From contig NZ_CP060717.1 of assembly GCF_014396585.1 (NCBI RefSeq), forward strand, positions 62,001 to 126,000: 64,000 nucleotides of DNA. Direction: 5' to 3'. Shown here piece by piece: positions 1-9,449 of the stretch. Source of the stretch: Sphingomonas rhizophila. GTDB lineage: Bacteria; Pseudomonadota; Alphaproteobacteria; Sphingomonadales; Sphingomonadaceae. Both the position numbers and the translations under genes were made by a program. Numbering within the stretch: position 1 is the stretch's first letter; the number at the start of each line of letters is the position of its first letter. Below the pieces are notes generated by a model. That model worked only from the letters and a program-made list of their open reading frames with translations. It made no database searches and was not told the DNA's origin.

Positions 1-1635
1 TCCAGCGACGGTTCGCGGGCCAGCGCCGACGATATACTGGTCGGCGATGTCTGGCTCTGCTCCGGGCAATCGAACATGGAATATCCGCTCCGCCGCACCT
101 TGGACGGCGATGGCGAAGTGGCGGAAGCGGATGACCCGCAACTGCGGCTGATGAAGGTCGAAAGGCAATTGGCGGACAGCGCGCAAGCGTCGTTCGCGAA
201 AGCGCCGCAATGGCAACGCTCGACCCCCGGCAGCGCCCGCGATTTCTCGGCGGCCTGCTTCATCATGGCGAAGGATCTGCGCGACAGCGGCGGCGTCGCG
301 ATCGGCGCGATCGACGACAGCTGGGGCGGTACCCCTGTGCGGGCCTGGATGAGCGAAGGTGCGGCGCGGGCCAGTGGCAATGCCGAGCCTGCTGCGCTGC
401 TCGACGCCTTCCGGCGCGACCGGCCGACGGCGCTCCGTCAATTTGGGGAGCAGTGGGGGGCGTGGTGGCGCGGCCAGACCGGCGACAAGCCCGGCGAAGA
501 ACCGTGGAATGCGCCGGGCCGGTTGGCGTGGAAACAATTTCCGTCGATGGCCTACTGGAACGACTGGGGCGGCGACTGGCCCAAGTTCGACGGGCCGATC
601 TGGGCCTATCGCACTGTCGACCTGTCTGCGGCTGAAGCGGCGCAGGGAGCGACATTGTCACTCGGCGTCATCGATGACATGGACCAAAGCTGGATCAATG
701 GCGTCGCCGTGGGTGGTAGCAGCGATCCCGCCGCGCCGAGGGTTTACAAGATCGCCCCAGGGGTGCTGCGCGCGGGCCGAAACAACATTGTCGTCTATGC
801 CCGCGACTTGTGGGGCCCGGGCGGTTTCAAGGGGCCGGCGGAGGTGCTGGAGCTGACGCTGGCCGACGGAAGCCGTAAACCGCTGGGGACGGGCTGGCGA
901 TACACACGAATGGCCGAGAATGACGGCCCGCCGGTGCCCCCCTGGGGCAACTCGTCTGGCGTCTCGACGATCTACAACGCGATGGTCGCGCCGCTCGGAC
1001 CGATCCGCCTGACCGGCGTTGCCTGGTATCAGGGCGAGGCTGATGTCGGGCAAGCGGGCTACGACCGGCGGCTCTCGGCGATGATGGCGAATTGGCGCAC
1101 CCAGTTCGGCGACCCGAAACTGCCGTTCCTCATCGTCGGGCTCGCGGCGTGGGGCAAACCTTCGGCCACGCCCACCGACAGCGGCTGGGCGGCGACGATC
1201 GACGAACAGCGCCGCGCTGTGGTCGCGGACCGCCGGTCGGCGCTGGTGAGCGCGATCGATCTTGGCGAATGGAACGACATCCACCCGGCCAACAAGACGG
1301 ACCTTGGCCATCGTCTGGCGTGGGCCGCGAATACGCTGATCGCTGGCGGAAAGTCAGGCAAGGTCGGACCGCTTCCGCTTCGTGCCGTCCGCCAGGGCGG
1401 CGACGTCGTCGTGACCTTTTCGAAGCCCTTGCAGGCTCTGAGTTCGTCGCGCCCAATCGGCTTCGAACTGTGCGCGGCGACCTGCCGCTACGCAGAGGCG
1501 TCGATTGAGGGGGCGACAGTGCGCTTGAGCGGGACGGGCACCAGCGTTCGCTACGCCTGGGCCGATGCGCCAGTGGTCAACCTCTACGACCTCGACCTTC
1601 TGCCCGCGCCGGTTTTCCAGATCCCCGTTCAGTGA
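1..1635 (+). CDS. Sialate O-acetylesterase-type acetyl esterase (5' end outside window)
   Basis: The reading frame is open from base 1, so the N-terminus is cut by the window edge. SGNH-type esterase. The nucleophile block GQSNM has its Ser codon at 70-72, a later block reads AWYQGEAD, and the catalytic Asp-His pair is DIHP at 1276-1287. A jelly-roll-like insertion (roughly 570-900) separates the two halves of the hydrolase domain, as in sialate O-acetylesterases and in the xylan acetylesterases related to them. Its place in a xylan locus suggests it removes acetyl groups from xylo- or manno-oligosaccharides, not from sialic acid. This substrate is inferred. It overlaps the convergent dehydratase gene by 7 nt. 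Confidence 0.85.
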   Translation, partial: SSDGSRASADDILVGDVWLCSGQSNMEYPLRRTLDGDGEVAEADDPQLRLMKVERQLADSAQASFAKAPQWQRSTPGSARDFSAACFIMAKDLRDSGGVAIGAIDDSWGGTPVRAWMSEGAARASGNAEPAALLDAFRRDRPTALRQFGEQWGAWWRGQTGDKPGEEPWNAPGRLAWKQFPSMAYWNDWGGDWPKFDGPIWAYRTVDLSAAEAAQGATLSLGVIDDMDQSWINGVAVGGSSDPAAPRVYKIAPGVLRAGRNNIVVYARDLWGPGGFKGPAEVLELTLADGSRKPLGTGWRYTRMAENDGPPVPPWGNSSGVSTIYNAMVAPLGPIRLTGVAWYQGEADVGQAGYDRRLSAMMANWRTQFGDPKLPFLIVGLAAWGKPSATPTDSGWAATIDEQRRAVVADRRSALVSAIDLGEWNDIHPANKTDLGHRLAWAANTLIAGGKSGKVGPLPLRAVRQGGDVVVTFSKPLQALSSSRPIGFELCAATCRYAEASIEGATVRLSGTGTSVRYAWADAPVVNLYDLDLLPAPVFQIPVQ

Positions 1636-3407
1636 TTGTGCCGCGGCACCTTCCTGGAGGTGCCGCGATACTTCACCGTGAAGTCGAGCACCGCGCCGTC
1701 GGCTAGCTGCCCGGTCATCTGCCGGTAAAGCTCCTCCCACGGGGTATTGCTTTGCGGAATTTCCGGAAGGCCCTCGCCCCGGCGCCGCTCGATCTCCTGC
1801 TCGTCGACCAGCGCGTCGCATCGCCCCTTGTTGAGGTCGATGCGGATGATGTCACCGGTGCGTAGCCAGGCAAGGCCACCGCCGGCCGCGCTTTCCGGGG
1901 AAGCGTTGAGGATCGAGGGACTGTCCGATGTCCCCGACTGACGCCCGTCACCCAGCGTCGGAAGGCTGGTGATGCCGCGCTTCAACAGGGCATCGGGCGG
2001 CTGCATGTTGACCACCTCCGCGCTTCCCGGCCAGCCGATCGGGCCCGATGAGCGAATGACGAGGATGCAATGCTCGTCGATCTGAAGCGCCGGGTCGTTG
2101 ATGCGGTGATGATAATCGTCCGACCCGTCGAAGACGATTGCGCGAACGTCGAACACGCCTTCGGATCCTCGCGTCGAAAGATACCGGGCGCGGAAATCAT
2201 CCGAGATGACGCTGGTCTTCATGATCGCGAAATCGAACAGGTTTCCGCTAAGCACGAGGAAGCCGCCGTGGGTCATCAGCGGCTCGCCGTACGGCCTGAC
2301 GACCTCGCGGTCTGATGATTCCCGCCCCGCTAGGTTGTCGGCCTGCGATCGACCGGTGCAGGTTAGCGCCCCGCCCGAAAGCTTTCCGGCTTGCAGCAAT
2401 TCCCACATCACAGACGGTACGCCGCCGGCGCGATGGAACCGCTCGCTAAGGAATTTGCCCGCCGGCTGGACATTGGCGAGCAGCGGGATTTCATACCCGT
2501 ACTCGGTCCAGTCCGATGGCGTCAGTTCGACGCCGGCATGGCGGGCCATGGCGACGATATGCGGCTGGGCATTGGTGGACCCGCCGATTGCGCTCACCGT
2601 GCGGATGGCGTTGAGGAAGGCGTCGCGGGTCAGGATCTGCGACGGGCGCAAATCCTCGTACGCCATGTCGACGATCCGGCGCCCGGTTTCGTAGGCCATC
2701 TGCGCGCGCTCCCGGTACGGCGCGGGAATGGCGGCATTGCCGGGCAGGCACATGCCGAGCGCTTCGGCGACCGCATTCATCGTCGATGCGGTCCCCATCG
2801 TGTTGCAATGACCCGCCGACGGCGCACTGTCGGTGGCGCGGCGGAGGAACTCTTCTTCGTCGATTTCACCCGCGCCGAGCAGTCGCCGCGATCGCCAGAT
2901 GACGGTGCCCGAACCGACCAGCTCGCCCTCATGCCATCCGTCGAGCATCGGCCCGCCCGACAGGGTGATGGCCGGAACATCGACCGTCGACGCGGCCATG
3001 ATCCCCGCCGGCGTGGTCTTGTCGCATCCGGTCGTAACCACCACCGCGTCGATCGGGTAGCCGTTGAGAATCTCGACGAGCCCGAGATAGGCGAGGTTGC
3101 GATCCAGCGCCGCCGTCGGCCGGCGGCAATTCTCGAATATGGGATGGGTCGGAAACTCCATCGGAATGCCACCGGCATCGCGAATGCCCTCGCGGATGCG
3201 CTGCGACAGTTCGAGATGGATGCGGTTGCACGGAGTCAGGTCGCTGCCCGACTGGGCGATGCCGATGATCGGTTTGCCGGACCGCAGCTCCTGTGCGGTC
3301 AGGCCATAGTTCATGAACCGCTCCAGGTAGAGCGCGGTCATGTCGCTACGCCCCGGCGCGTCGAACCATTCGCGTGAACGGAACGGGCGGCGGGGCGTAC
3401 GCGTCAC
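1629..3407 (-). CDS. xylD: D-xylonate dehydratase (IlvD/Edd family)
   Basis: 592 aa, GTG start. Dehydrates D-xylonate to 2-keto-3-deoxyxylonate, the third step of oxidative (Weimberg/Dahms) xylose catabolism in the cytoplasm. The sequence follows Caulobacter XylD almost end to end as I remember it: RTPRRPFRSR start, MTALYLERFMNYG, the Cys-bearing TTGCDKTTP, SAGHCNTMGTASTMNA and the C-terminal PRHNH. The conserved Cys residues fit the Fe-S cluster of this family. It lies 11 nt downstream of the sugar porter gene and is probably co-transcribed with it. The xylose dehydrogenase and lactonase that should precede it in the pathway are not in this window. L-arabinonate dehydratase is a less likely alternative. 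Confidence 0.93.
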   Translation of the reverse strand: MTRTPRRPFRSREWFDAPGRSDMTALYLERFMNYGLTAQELRSGKPIIGIAQSGSDLTPCNRIHLELSQRIREGIRDAGGIPMEFPTHPIFENCRRPTAALDRNLAYLGLVEILNGYPIDAVVVTTGCDKTTPAGIMAASTVDVPAITLSGGPMLDGWHEGELVGSGTVIWRSRRLLGAGEIDEEEFLRRATDSAPSAGHCNTMGTASTMNAVAEALGMCLPGNAAIPAPYRERAQMAYETGRRIVDMAYEDLRPSQILTRDAFLNAIRTVSAIGGSTNAQPHIVAMARHAGVELTPSDWTEYGYEIPLLANVQPAGKFLSERFHRAGGVPSVMWELLQAGKLSGGALTCTGRSQADNLAGRESSDREVVRPYGEPLMTHGGFLVLSGNLFDFAIMKTSVISDDFRARYLSTRGSEGVFDVRAIVFDGSDDYHHRINDPALQIDEHCILVIRSSGPIGWPGSAEVVNMQPPDALLKRGITSLPTLGDGRQSGTSDSPSILNASPESAAGGGLAWLRTGDIIRIDLNKGRCDALVDEQEIERRRGEGLPEIPQSNTPWEELYRQMTGQLADGAVLDFTVKYRGTSRKVPRHNH

Positions 3408-3418
3408 CTTGGTCGTCC

Positions 3419-4843
3419 CTAGCCCTGCATTTCCTCAAGCTCCTTGCCCTTCGTTTCGTGGACGGCCCACTGGACGAGGAAGAAGCTGATGACGGCGCAG
3501 ATTGCATAGAAGGCATAGCTGGTGGTCAGGCCGAGGCTCGCCGCCATCACCGGGAAGCTCATGGTGATGAGGAAGTTCGCGAACCACTGGAAGAATCCCG
3601 CCACCGCCAGCGCCGACCCGCGGATCTGGTTGGGGAACATCTCTCCTAGCATGACCCACATCACCGGGCCCCAGCTGACGTTGAAGAAGATGACGTACAG
3701 GTTGGCCGCGACCACGGCGATGGTGCCGAGTTGCTGCGACAGCTGCAGATTACCGTCCGCATCGAGCGAACCCTGGCTGAAGGCGTAGACCATTACGAAC
3801 AGGGTGACGGCCATGCCGGCCGACCCGATCAGCAGCAGCGGCTTGCGGCCGATCTTGTCGATTACCGCGACGGTGATCAGGCACGCCGCGATCGAGACCG
3901 CGCCCGACACGATATTGATCAGCAGCGACTGGTCTTCGGTGAAGCCGGCCAGCTGCCACAGTGTCGCGCCGTAATAGAAGATGACGTTGATGCCGACGAG
4001 CTGCTGGAACACCGCCAGCATGATGCCCGCCCACACCACCGGGCGGATGCCGCCGCCGGGCGACTTGATGTCGCTGAGGCGCGGGCGATGGTCTTCGGCG
4101 AACGTGTTGCGGATTTCGACGAGCTTGGCATCGGCGATTTCCGCACCGAACAGCGAGGTGAGCACGCCGCGCGCTTCCTGGTCGCGATTCTTCGAGACGA
4201 GGTAACGCGGGCTTTCCGGAATGAAGAATAGCGCGACCAGGAAGATCGCGGCCGGCAACGCCTGCATCAGGTACATCCAGCGCCACGCCTCGATCCCGGC
4301 CCAGTGGACGCCCGTCGACGTGCCGGCAGACTTGGCGAGGAAATAGTTGACCACGAACGCCGCCGTCAGGCCGGTGATGATCATGATCTGCTGGATGGTG
4401 GTCATCCGGCCGCGAATGTCGGCCGGCGCGACTTCGGAAATGTAGGCGGGGGAGAGCACGCTGGCCGCGCCGACCGCCATGCCGCCCATAATGCGGGCCA
4501 GCAGGAACAACGTGTGATCGTGCGCAAAACCCTGAAGCAGCGCGCCGACGAGGAACAGCACGGCAGCGATCCGCATCACGCTGCGGCGTCCGGCAAGGTC
4601 GGCGAGCCGGCCGGCGAAGAATGCGCCGATGGTGCAGCCGATCAACAGGGACGCGACCGTAAAGCCAAGGCCGTCACTGATTGAAAAGCTTCCGGGGACG
4701 AGGCCGAACGCAGCTTTCAGTCCATCCTGCGTGCCGTTGACGGCGCCGCTGTCGTACCCGAACAGAAAGCCGCCGATGGTCGCCACCGCGACGATCGAGC
4801 TTATGAAGCCCATGTTGGCACGTTGCGATACGGTGTCGGTCAT
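3419..4843 (-). CDS. MFS sugar porter, D-xylose:H+ symporter-like
   Basis: 474 aa inner-membrane transporter of the MFS sugar porter family with about 12 hydrophobic segments. Family marks are GGFLFGYDSGAVNG in TM1, GRLADLAGRRSVM after TM2, PESPRYLV at the end of the first half and DKIGRKPLL in the second half. It should bring xylose or another monosaccharide into the cell for the adjacent xylonate dehydratase. The ATG at 4843 is preferred over one 21 nt upstream because AAGGGGAG lies just before it. A LacI-type palindrome at 4887-4900 is 44 nt upstream. It is first gene of the porter-xylD operon. The exact sugar is inferred from context. Confidence 0.88.
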   Translation of the reverse strand: MTDTVSQRANMGFISSIVAVATIGGFLFGYDSGAVNGTQDGLKAAFGLVPGSFSISDGLGFTVASLLIGCTIGAFFAGRLADLAGRRSVMRIAAVLFLVGALLQGFAHDHTLFLLARIMGGMAVGAASVLSPAYISEVAPADIRGRMTTIQQIMIITGLTAAFVVNYFLAKSAGTSTGVHWAGIEAWRWMYLMQALPAAIFLVALFFIPESPRYLVSKNRDQEARGVLTSLFGAEIADAKLVEIRNTFAEDHRPRLSDIKSPGGGIRPVVWAGIMLAVFQQLVGINVIFYYGATLWQLAGFTEDQSLLINIVSGAVSIAACLITVAVIDKIGRKPLLLIGSAGMAVTLFVMVYAFSQGSLDADGNLQLSQQLGTIAVVAANLYVIFFNVSWGPVMWVMLGEMFPNQIRGSALAVAGFFQWFANFLITMSFPVMAASLGLTTSYAFYAICAVISFFLVQWAVHETKGKELEEMQG

Positions 4844-4886
4844 TCCACTCCCCTTGAATGCCATCGCCCGTTCGTCCGGGCTTCAT

Positions 4887-4900
4887 TGTTACCGGTAACT
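4887..4900. promoter_or_regulatory. LacI-type operator upstream of porter-xylD
   Basis: The site TGTTACCGGTAACT contains the perfect 12-base palindrome GTTACCGGTAAC with a central CG. It sits 44 nt upstream of the porter start. It is the most divergent of the seven boxes in the locus, so it may bind the same regulator more weakly or a paralogue. Confidence 0.6.
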
Positions 4901-4956
4901 TCTCCATCCTTCGCCGCGAAATGCAACCGCGCCGGCAATGAAAATTTGCGCGTGGG

Positions 4957-6008
4957 TCAGGCCTGCGGCGGGGCAGCGGATTCGCGAATTACCAATTCGT
5001 AATCCAGGATGCGTTCCTCGGGCGCCGGCTCCTCGCCGCTTCGGCGCAGGCGCAGGTCCGCCAGCAACAGTTCAAGGGCCGAGCGGGCCATGGCCGACAC
5101 CGGCTGGCGGACGGTCGTCAGTTCGGGCCACACGGCGGTTGCGAGGTATGTGTCGTCGAAACCGACCACACTGAGGTCGCGGGGCACGTCGAGCGATCGC
5201 CGGTGGGCTACGCCGATGACCGCAGCCGCCATGTCGTCGTTACAAGCGAAAATCGCCGTCGGCGGGGTGGGCAGGTCGAGCAGCTTTTCCGCGGCTTCCA
5301 GCCCGGAGCGAAAGGTGAAATAGCCCTGGGCGATCAATTCCTCGTCCACCGCAATTCCAGCGTCGGCCAGCGCGGCGCGATATCCGCGCTCGCGCTCGAT
5401 CGTGGCGATATGATCCGGGCTGCCCTTGATGAATCCGATCCGCTGATGCCCAAGCGACAGGAGGTATTCCGTCAGATCGACGGCCGCCTTGCGATCGTCG
5501 ATCCGGACATTGAGCGGATTGGGGTGTTGTTCGCCCATCGCGACGGTCACGACAGGCGTCCCGCTCGCCGCCAATTCCTTCAGGATCGGTTCGGCCTCCG
5601 ACAATGGCGGCGGAAGGATGACGCCTTCAACGGGACCGGTCGCAATATGGCGGGCCACCGCCACCCGGTCGGCGTCCGCGTCGGTTTCGCAGGCTTCGAT
5701 GACCAGATGGCAGCCCGCCGCCCGCGCACCTTCCAGCGCGCCGACCAGGAACTGGCTGAGGTAGGCGGCGCTGGGGTTGGAATAGATGAGGCCGATATGT
5801 GTCGCTTCCCCGCGGCCAGGCTTCGGGCGGCGGTGTTGGGCGTGTAGCCAAGTTCGGCGATGCTGCGGTGGACCTTTTCGCGGGTCTTTTCGCGGACATT
5901 CTTTTCGTCGTTGACCACGCGCGAAACCGTCATCGCGGACACGCCGGCATGACGCGCGACATCCTGGATTGTGACCGTGCCGCGGCTGCGGCGGGTCTGC
6001 TTTGTCAT
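4957..6008 (-). CDS. LacI-family transcriptional regulator (apparent frameshift)
   Basis: About 350 aa after repair. The N-terminal helix-turn-helix reads [20 protein letters not shown], followed by a hinge and a periplasmic-binding-protein-like effector domain ending near [11 protein letters not shown]. The frame breaks at the CCCC run 5808-5811. Restoring a fifth C gives a continuous [17 protein letters not shown]. The gene is divergent from the GH3 gene, with a perfectly placed operator at 6073-6086 in the 104-nt gap, so it probably represses itself and GH3 until a xylo-oligosaccharide or xylose-derived inducer appears. It is the only transcription factor seen in the sugar locus and is the natural candidate to bind all seven boxes (inference). 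Confidence 0.88.
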
Positions 6009-6072
6009 GGGCCCTCCAGCCGCGACCCTTAGGCTTGGCCCAAAATCATTGCAACGCCACCGGGAGCGCCTA

Positions 6073-6086
6073 TGGTAGCGCTATCA
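6073..6086. promoter_or_regulatory. LacI-type operator between lacI-type gene and GH3
   Basis: The site reads TGGTAGCGCTATCA, differing from a perfect palindrome at one position. It lies between the divergent regulator and GH3 starts, 26 nt before the GH3 ATG, so one site could control both promoters. Confidence 0.75.
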
Positions 6087-6112
6087 ATAAGAAGAAGACG
6101 TTCGGAGGGGAC

Positions 6113-8515
6113 ATGAGCCGGAAATTGTGGGCGCTGCCAAGCCTGGCGGCCATTGGACTGACGCTGGCCTGGCCCATAACCGGCGCCGACGGCGCCCCGG
6201 CGAAGGCCGTTTCGTCCGCGATCTACAAGGATCCGAAACAGCCGATCGAACGTCGCGTTGAGGATTTGTTGCGGCGCATGACCCTCGAGGAAAAGGCCGC
6301 GCAGCTGCAGACGATCTGGGAGCAGAAGGCGAAGGTCCAGGATGCCGCCGGGACGTTCGATCGGGCCGCCGCATCGCGTAACTTCCCCGACGGCATCGGC
6401 CAATTCGCGCGGCCCTCCGACCGGCGCGGTGTCAGCCAGTCGAACACTGGCGCGGCCGGCGCGGCCAGCGACGGCCGCAACCGTACCGCTCGCGAGACCG
6501 CGGACTATGTCAACGCGGCGCAGCGCTGGGCGGTCGAGGAAACGCGGCTGGGCATCCCGATCCTGATGCACGAGGAGGCGTTGCACGGTTATGTCGCGCG
6601 CGACGCGACCAGCTTCCCGCAATCGATCGCGCTCGCCAGCAGCTGGGACCCGGTATTGGTCGAGCGGGTGTTCGGCGTCGCCGCACGCGAGATGCGTGCC
6701 CGTGGCGCGACCCTGGCGCTGGCGCCCGTCGTCGACGTTGCTCGCGATCCGCGCTGGGGACGGATCGAAGAGACCTATGGCGAGGACCCGTATTTGGTTG
6801 GCGAGATGGGTCTGGCGGCGATCCGCGGCTTCCAGGGCAGGACCCTGCCGCTGGCCAACGACAAGGTGATGGTGACGCTGAAGCACCTCACGGGTCATGG
6901 CCAGCCGGAAAACGGCACCAATGTCGGGCCCGCTGAAATCAGCGAGCGTACCCTTCGCGAGAATTTCTTCCCGCCGTTCGAACGCGCGGTGAAGGAGCTG
7001 CCGATCCGGTCGGTGATGGCGTCGTATAACGAAATCGACGGCATCCCCAGCCATGCCAACCGCTGGCTGCTGACCGACGTCCTGCGCAAGGAGTGGGGGT
7101 TCAAGGGCGCGGTGGTCAGCGACTATTTCGCGATCAACGAGATGATCACTCGCCACAAGCTGTACGGCACCACAAGGGTGGCGGCCGAGCAGGCGATCAA
7201 GGCGGGCGTCGATAGCGAGACGCCCGATCCGCAGACCTTCCCCGACCTTCCCGCGCTGGTTCGCGACGGCAAGGTGCCGCTGGCGCTGGTCGATGCTTCG
7301 GTGCGGCGTATGATGCGTCTGAAGTTCGAGGCTGGCTTGTTCGAGCATCCCTATGTCGATGCAGGGTCGGCGGACTCGAAGACCGCGACGCCGGACGCGG
7401 TGGCGCTGGCGCGGCTCGCTGCGCAGCGATCGATCGTCCTGCTGAAAAACGAGCGCCAGCTGTTGCCGCTCGACCCGTCCCGCATTCGCCGGATGGCGGT
7501 GCTGGGCACGCACGCGCGGGACACGCCGATCGGCGGCTACAGCGATGAACCGCGGCACGTCGTCAGCGTGCTGGAAGGGCTGCAACGGGCGGCGGCGGGC
7601 AAGTTCGCCGTCGACTATGCCGAAGGCGTGCGGATCACCGAGGAGCGCATCTGGGCGAAGGACGAGGTCAAGCTGGTCCCGGCCGACGTCAACCGCCGCC
7701 TGATCGCGCAGGCAGTCGCGACGGCGCGCAAGGCGGATGTCGTGGTCATGGTGCTGGGCGGCAACGAACAAACCAGCCGCGAAGCGTGGGCGGACAATCA
7801 CCTTGGCGATTCTTCCGACCTGAACCTGCCCGGACAGCAGGAAGAACTGGCCCGGGCCGTGCTGGCGCTCGGAAAGCCGACGGTTGTCGTGCTGCTGAAT
7901 GGCCGGCCTTTGTCGGTCAACTATTTGGCGGAGCAGGCGCCGGCGATCATCGAAGGATGGTACCTGGGCCAGGAAACCGGCCACGCCATTGCCGACGTCC
8001 TTTTCGGCGCGGTCAATCCGGGTGGGAAGTTGCCCGTTTCCATCGCCCGCCACGTCGGCCAGTTGCCGATCTTCTACAATCACAAGCCGACGGCGCGGCG
8101 CGGCTATTTGTTCGATACGACCAAGCCGCTTTATCCGTTCGGCTTTGGGTTGAGCTACACCCGGTTCGACATGTCGGCGCCGCGCATCCTGACGCCGTCG
8201 ATTGGCAAGGGGCAGACCGCACGAGTTGCAGTTGATGTGGCAAACGTCGGCGCGCGAACGGGCGACGAAGTGGTGCAGCTTTACGTCCGCGACGATGTCG
8301 CGACCATCACCCGGCCGGTGCTCGAGTTGAAACGGTTCCAGCGGATCACGCTCGCCCCCGGTGAGCGTCGCACGGTGACGTTCGACCTGACCCCGGACGA
8401 CCTGTCGTTCTACAACATCGCGATGAAGCGGGTGGTCGAACCCGGCACCTTCACCGTTTCTGCCGGTCCGAACTCGGTCGAGCTCAAGTCGGCGACGCTG
8501 ACGGTCAAGGAGTAG
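6113..8515 (+). CDS. GH3 beta-xylosidase/beta-glucosidase, exported
   Basis: 800 aa. The ATG at 6113 follows GGAGGGG and opens a signal peptide with cleavage near ADGAPA. The GH3 N-terminal barrel holds the nucleophile Asp337 in VVSDYF, then the GH3 C-terminal domain, then a fibronectin type III-like domain (about 690-790, starting near VAVDVANVG). It should release terminal xylose or glucose from oligosaccharides in the periplasm. The divergent regulator gene and shared operator tie it to the locus. The family does not by sequence alone separate beta-xylosidase from beta-glucosidase; xylan context favours the former. It overlaps the convergent deacetylase gene by 11 nt. Confidence 0.92.
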   Translation: MSRKLWALPSLAAIGLTLAWPITGADGAPAKAVSSAIYKDPKQPIERRVEDLLRRMTLEEKAAQLQTIWEQKAKVQDAAGTFDRAAASRNFPDGIGQFARPSDRRGVSQSNTGAAGAASDGRNRTARETADYVNAAQRWAVEETRLGIPILMHEEALHGYVARDATSFPQSIALASSWDPVLVERVFGVAAREMRARGATLALAPVVDVARDPRWGRIEETYGEDPYLVGEMGLAAIRGFQGRTLPLANDKVMVTLKHLTGHGQPENGTNVGPAEISERTLRENFFPPFERAVKELPIRSVMASYNEIDGIPSHANRWLLTDVLRKEWGFKGAVVSDYFAINEMITRHKLYGTTRVAAEQAIKAGVDSETPDPQTFPDLPALVRDGKVPLALVDASVRRMMRLKFEAGLFEHPYVDAGSADSKTATPDAVALARLAAQRSIVLLKNERQLLPLDPSRIRRMAVLGTHARDTPIGGYSDEPRHVVSVLEGLQRAAAGKFAVDYAEGVRITEERIWAKDEVKLVPADVNRRLIAQAVATARKADVVVMVLGGNEQTSREAWADNHLGDSSDLNLPGQQEELARAVLALGKPTVVVLLNGRPLSVNYLAEQAPAIIEGWYLGQETGHAIADVLFGAVNPGGKLPVSIARHVGQLPIFYNHKPTARRGYLFDTTKPLYPFGFGLSYTRFDMSAPRILTPSIGKGQTARVAVDVANVGARTGDEVVQLYVRDDVATITRPVLELKRFQRITLAPGERRTVTFDLTPDDLSFYNIAMKRVVEPGTFTVSAGPNSVELKSATLTVKE

Positions 8516-9449
8516 AGGTCGCCGGACCCGCGCCCGGGCACATCGTCATCACGCGCGAATAGTCGGGCTCCGGCGGAAGGGCGATGCCCAAGTCGCGGGC
8601 GCGCGGCGCGAAGAACTGGTTGCGCGGCGGCAGGCGCGGGTCGTTATCCTCGGCATAGGCCGGATCGGATTGGGCTTCGGCCAGCGACACGAACTGAAAG
8701 CCTTCGCGGCGGTAGAGATCGAGAAGGCGCGGCATCATGTGCGCGGTCATGCCGCCGACATGCAGCAGCAGGACGTGCGGGATGTCGCGCCCGTACATTC
8801 GCTTCGAGACCAGCCGGCTGTAGTCGATGTCGGCTTTCGCCGCCTCCATGTAGGTCCGCTCGAGTTCGGCCATGGCGGCGCGATCGCCAGCCGCGGTGCA
8901 ACGCGCGTAGGGCGCCGACCACTGCCAATCGCTGAAGCTCATCGACACGCTGGCAATGCGATAGCCGTGGTCTGCAAGCCAGGTCCGAACGGCAAGGCGC
9001 TTGGCCGGATCATCGCCCTCGGCAAGGTAGGGGAAGCGATACCATTTGAAATCGTCGCGGCCATTCAGCGCTGCCAGGACAGGTTCGTTGCGTTCGATCT
9101 CGCGTTCGTAATCGGTGACGGTTAGGTCGTTGAGGTTCTTGTGCGACCAGCCGTGGTTGCCGAGCGGGATTCCGGCATCCCGCCACGCGTCCAAAGCCTT
9201 TTCGGTCGAAGGATCGACCTCGACCGAGGCGGCATTGACGAACGCGGTCACGCCAGGGACTCGAGCCTTCACCAGCGCGTCGATCAATTGAAAATTGACG
9301 TCGTTGGGCGAGACGCCGGGCGGGAACGGCGCGTGCGTCGGAAGGTCGTCGATGGTGATCGCCATCTTCGGGGCCGACGTCGGTGTCGTGGTGGCGGCAC
9401 AGCCCGTTAGAAGGGCGGCAAGCATCAGCGTAATCGGTTTGGCAATCAT
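8505..9449 (-). CDS. Polysaccharide deacetylase-family lipoprotein
   Basis: 314 aa with a lipoprotein signal (LLTGC lipobox). NodB/CE4-type motifs are visible: TIDDLP with the paired Asp, NHGWSH with the two metal-binding His, and the arginine block RFPYL. The family removes N- or O-acetyl groups from polysaccharides with a divalent metal. Its ATG overlaps the TGA of the GH67 gene (ATGA), so the two are translated together, suggesting that it strips acetyl groups from glucuronoxylan fragments at the cell envelope. The acetyl-xylan substrate is inferred. Confidence 0.82.
   Translation of the reverse strand: MIAKPITLMLAALLTGCAATTTPTSAPKMAITIDDLPTHAPFPPGVSPNDVNFQLIDALVKARVPGVTAFVNAASVEVDPSTEKALDAWRDAGIPLGNHGWSHKNLNDLTVTDYEREIERNEPVLAALNGRDDFKWYRFPYLAEGDDPAKRLAVRTWLADHGYRIASVSMSFSDWQWSAPYARCTAAGDRAAMAELERTYMEAAKADIDYSRLVSKRMYGRDIPHVLLLHVGGMTAHMMPRLLDLYRREGFQFVSLAEAQSDPAYAEDNDPRLPPRNQFFAPRARDLGIALPPEPDYSRVMTMCPGAGPATSTP

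Noticed and set aside
6029-8083. 684-aa open frame on the minus strand inside the GH3 gene
   Set aside because: Codon shadow of a high-GC gene; Arg/Asp/Gln/Val-rich with no domain, while the plus strand encodes a complete GH3 enzyme.
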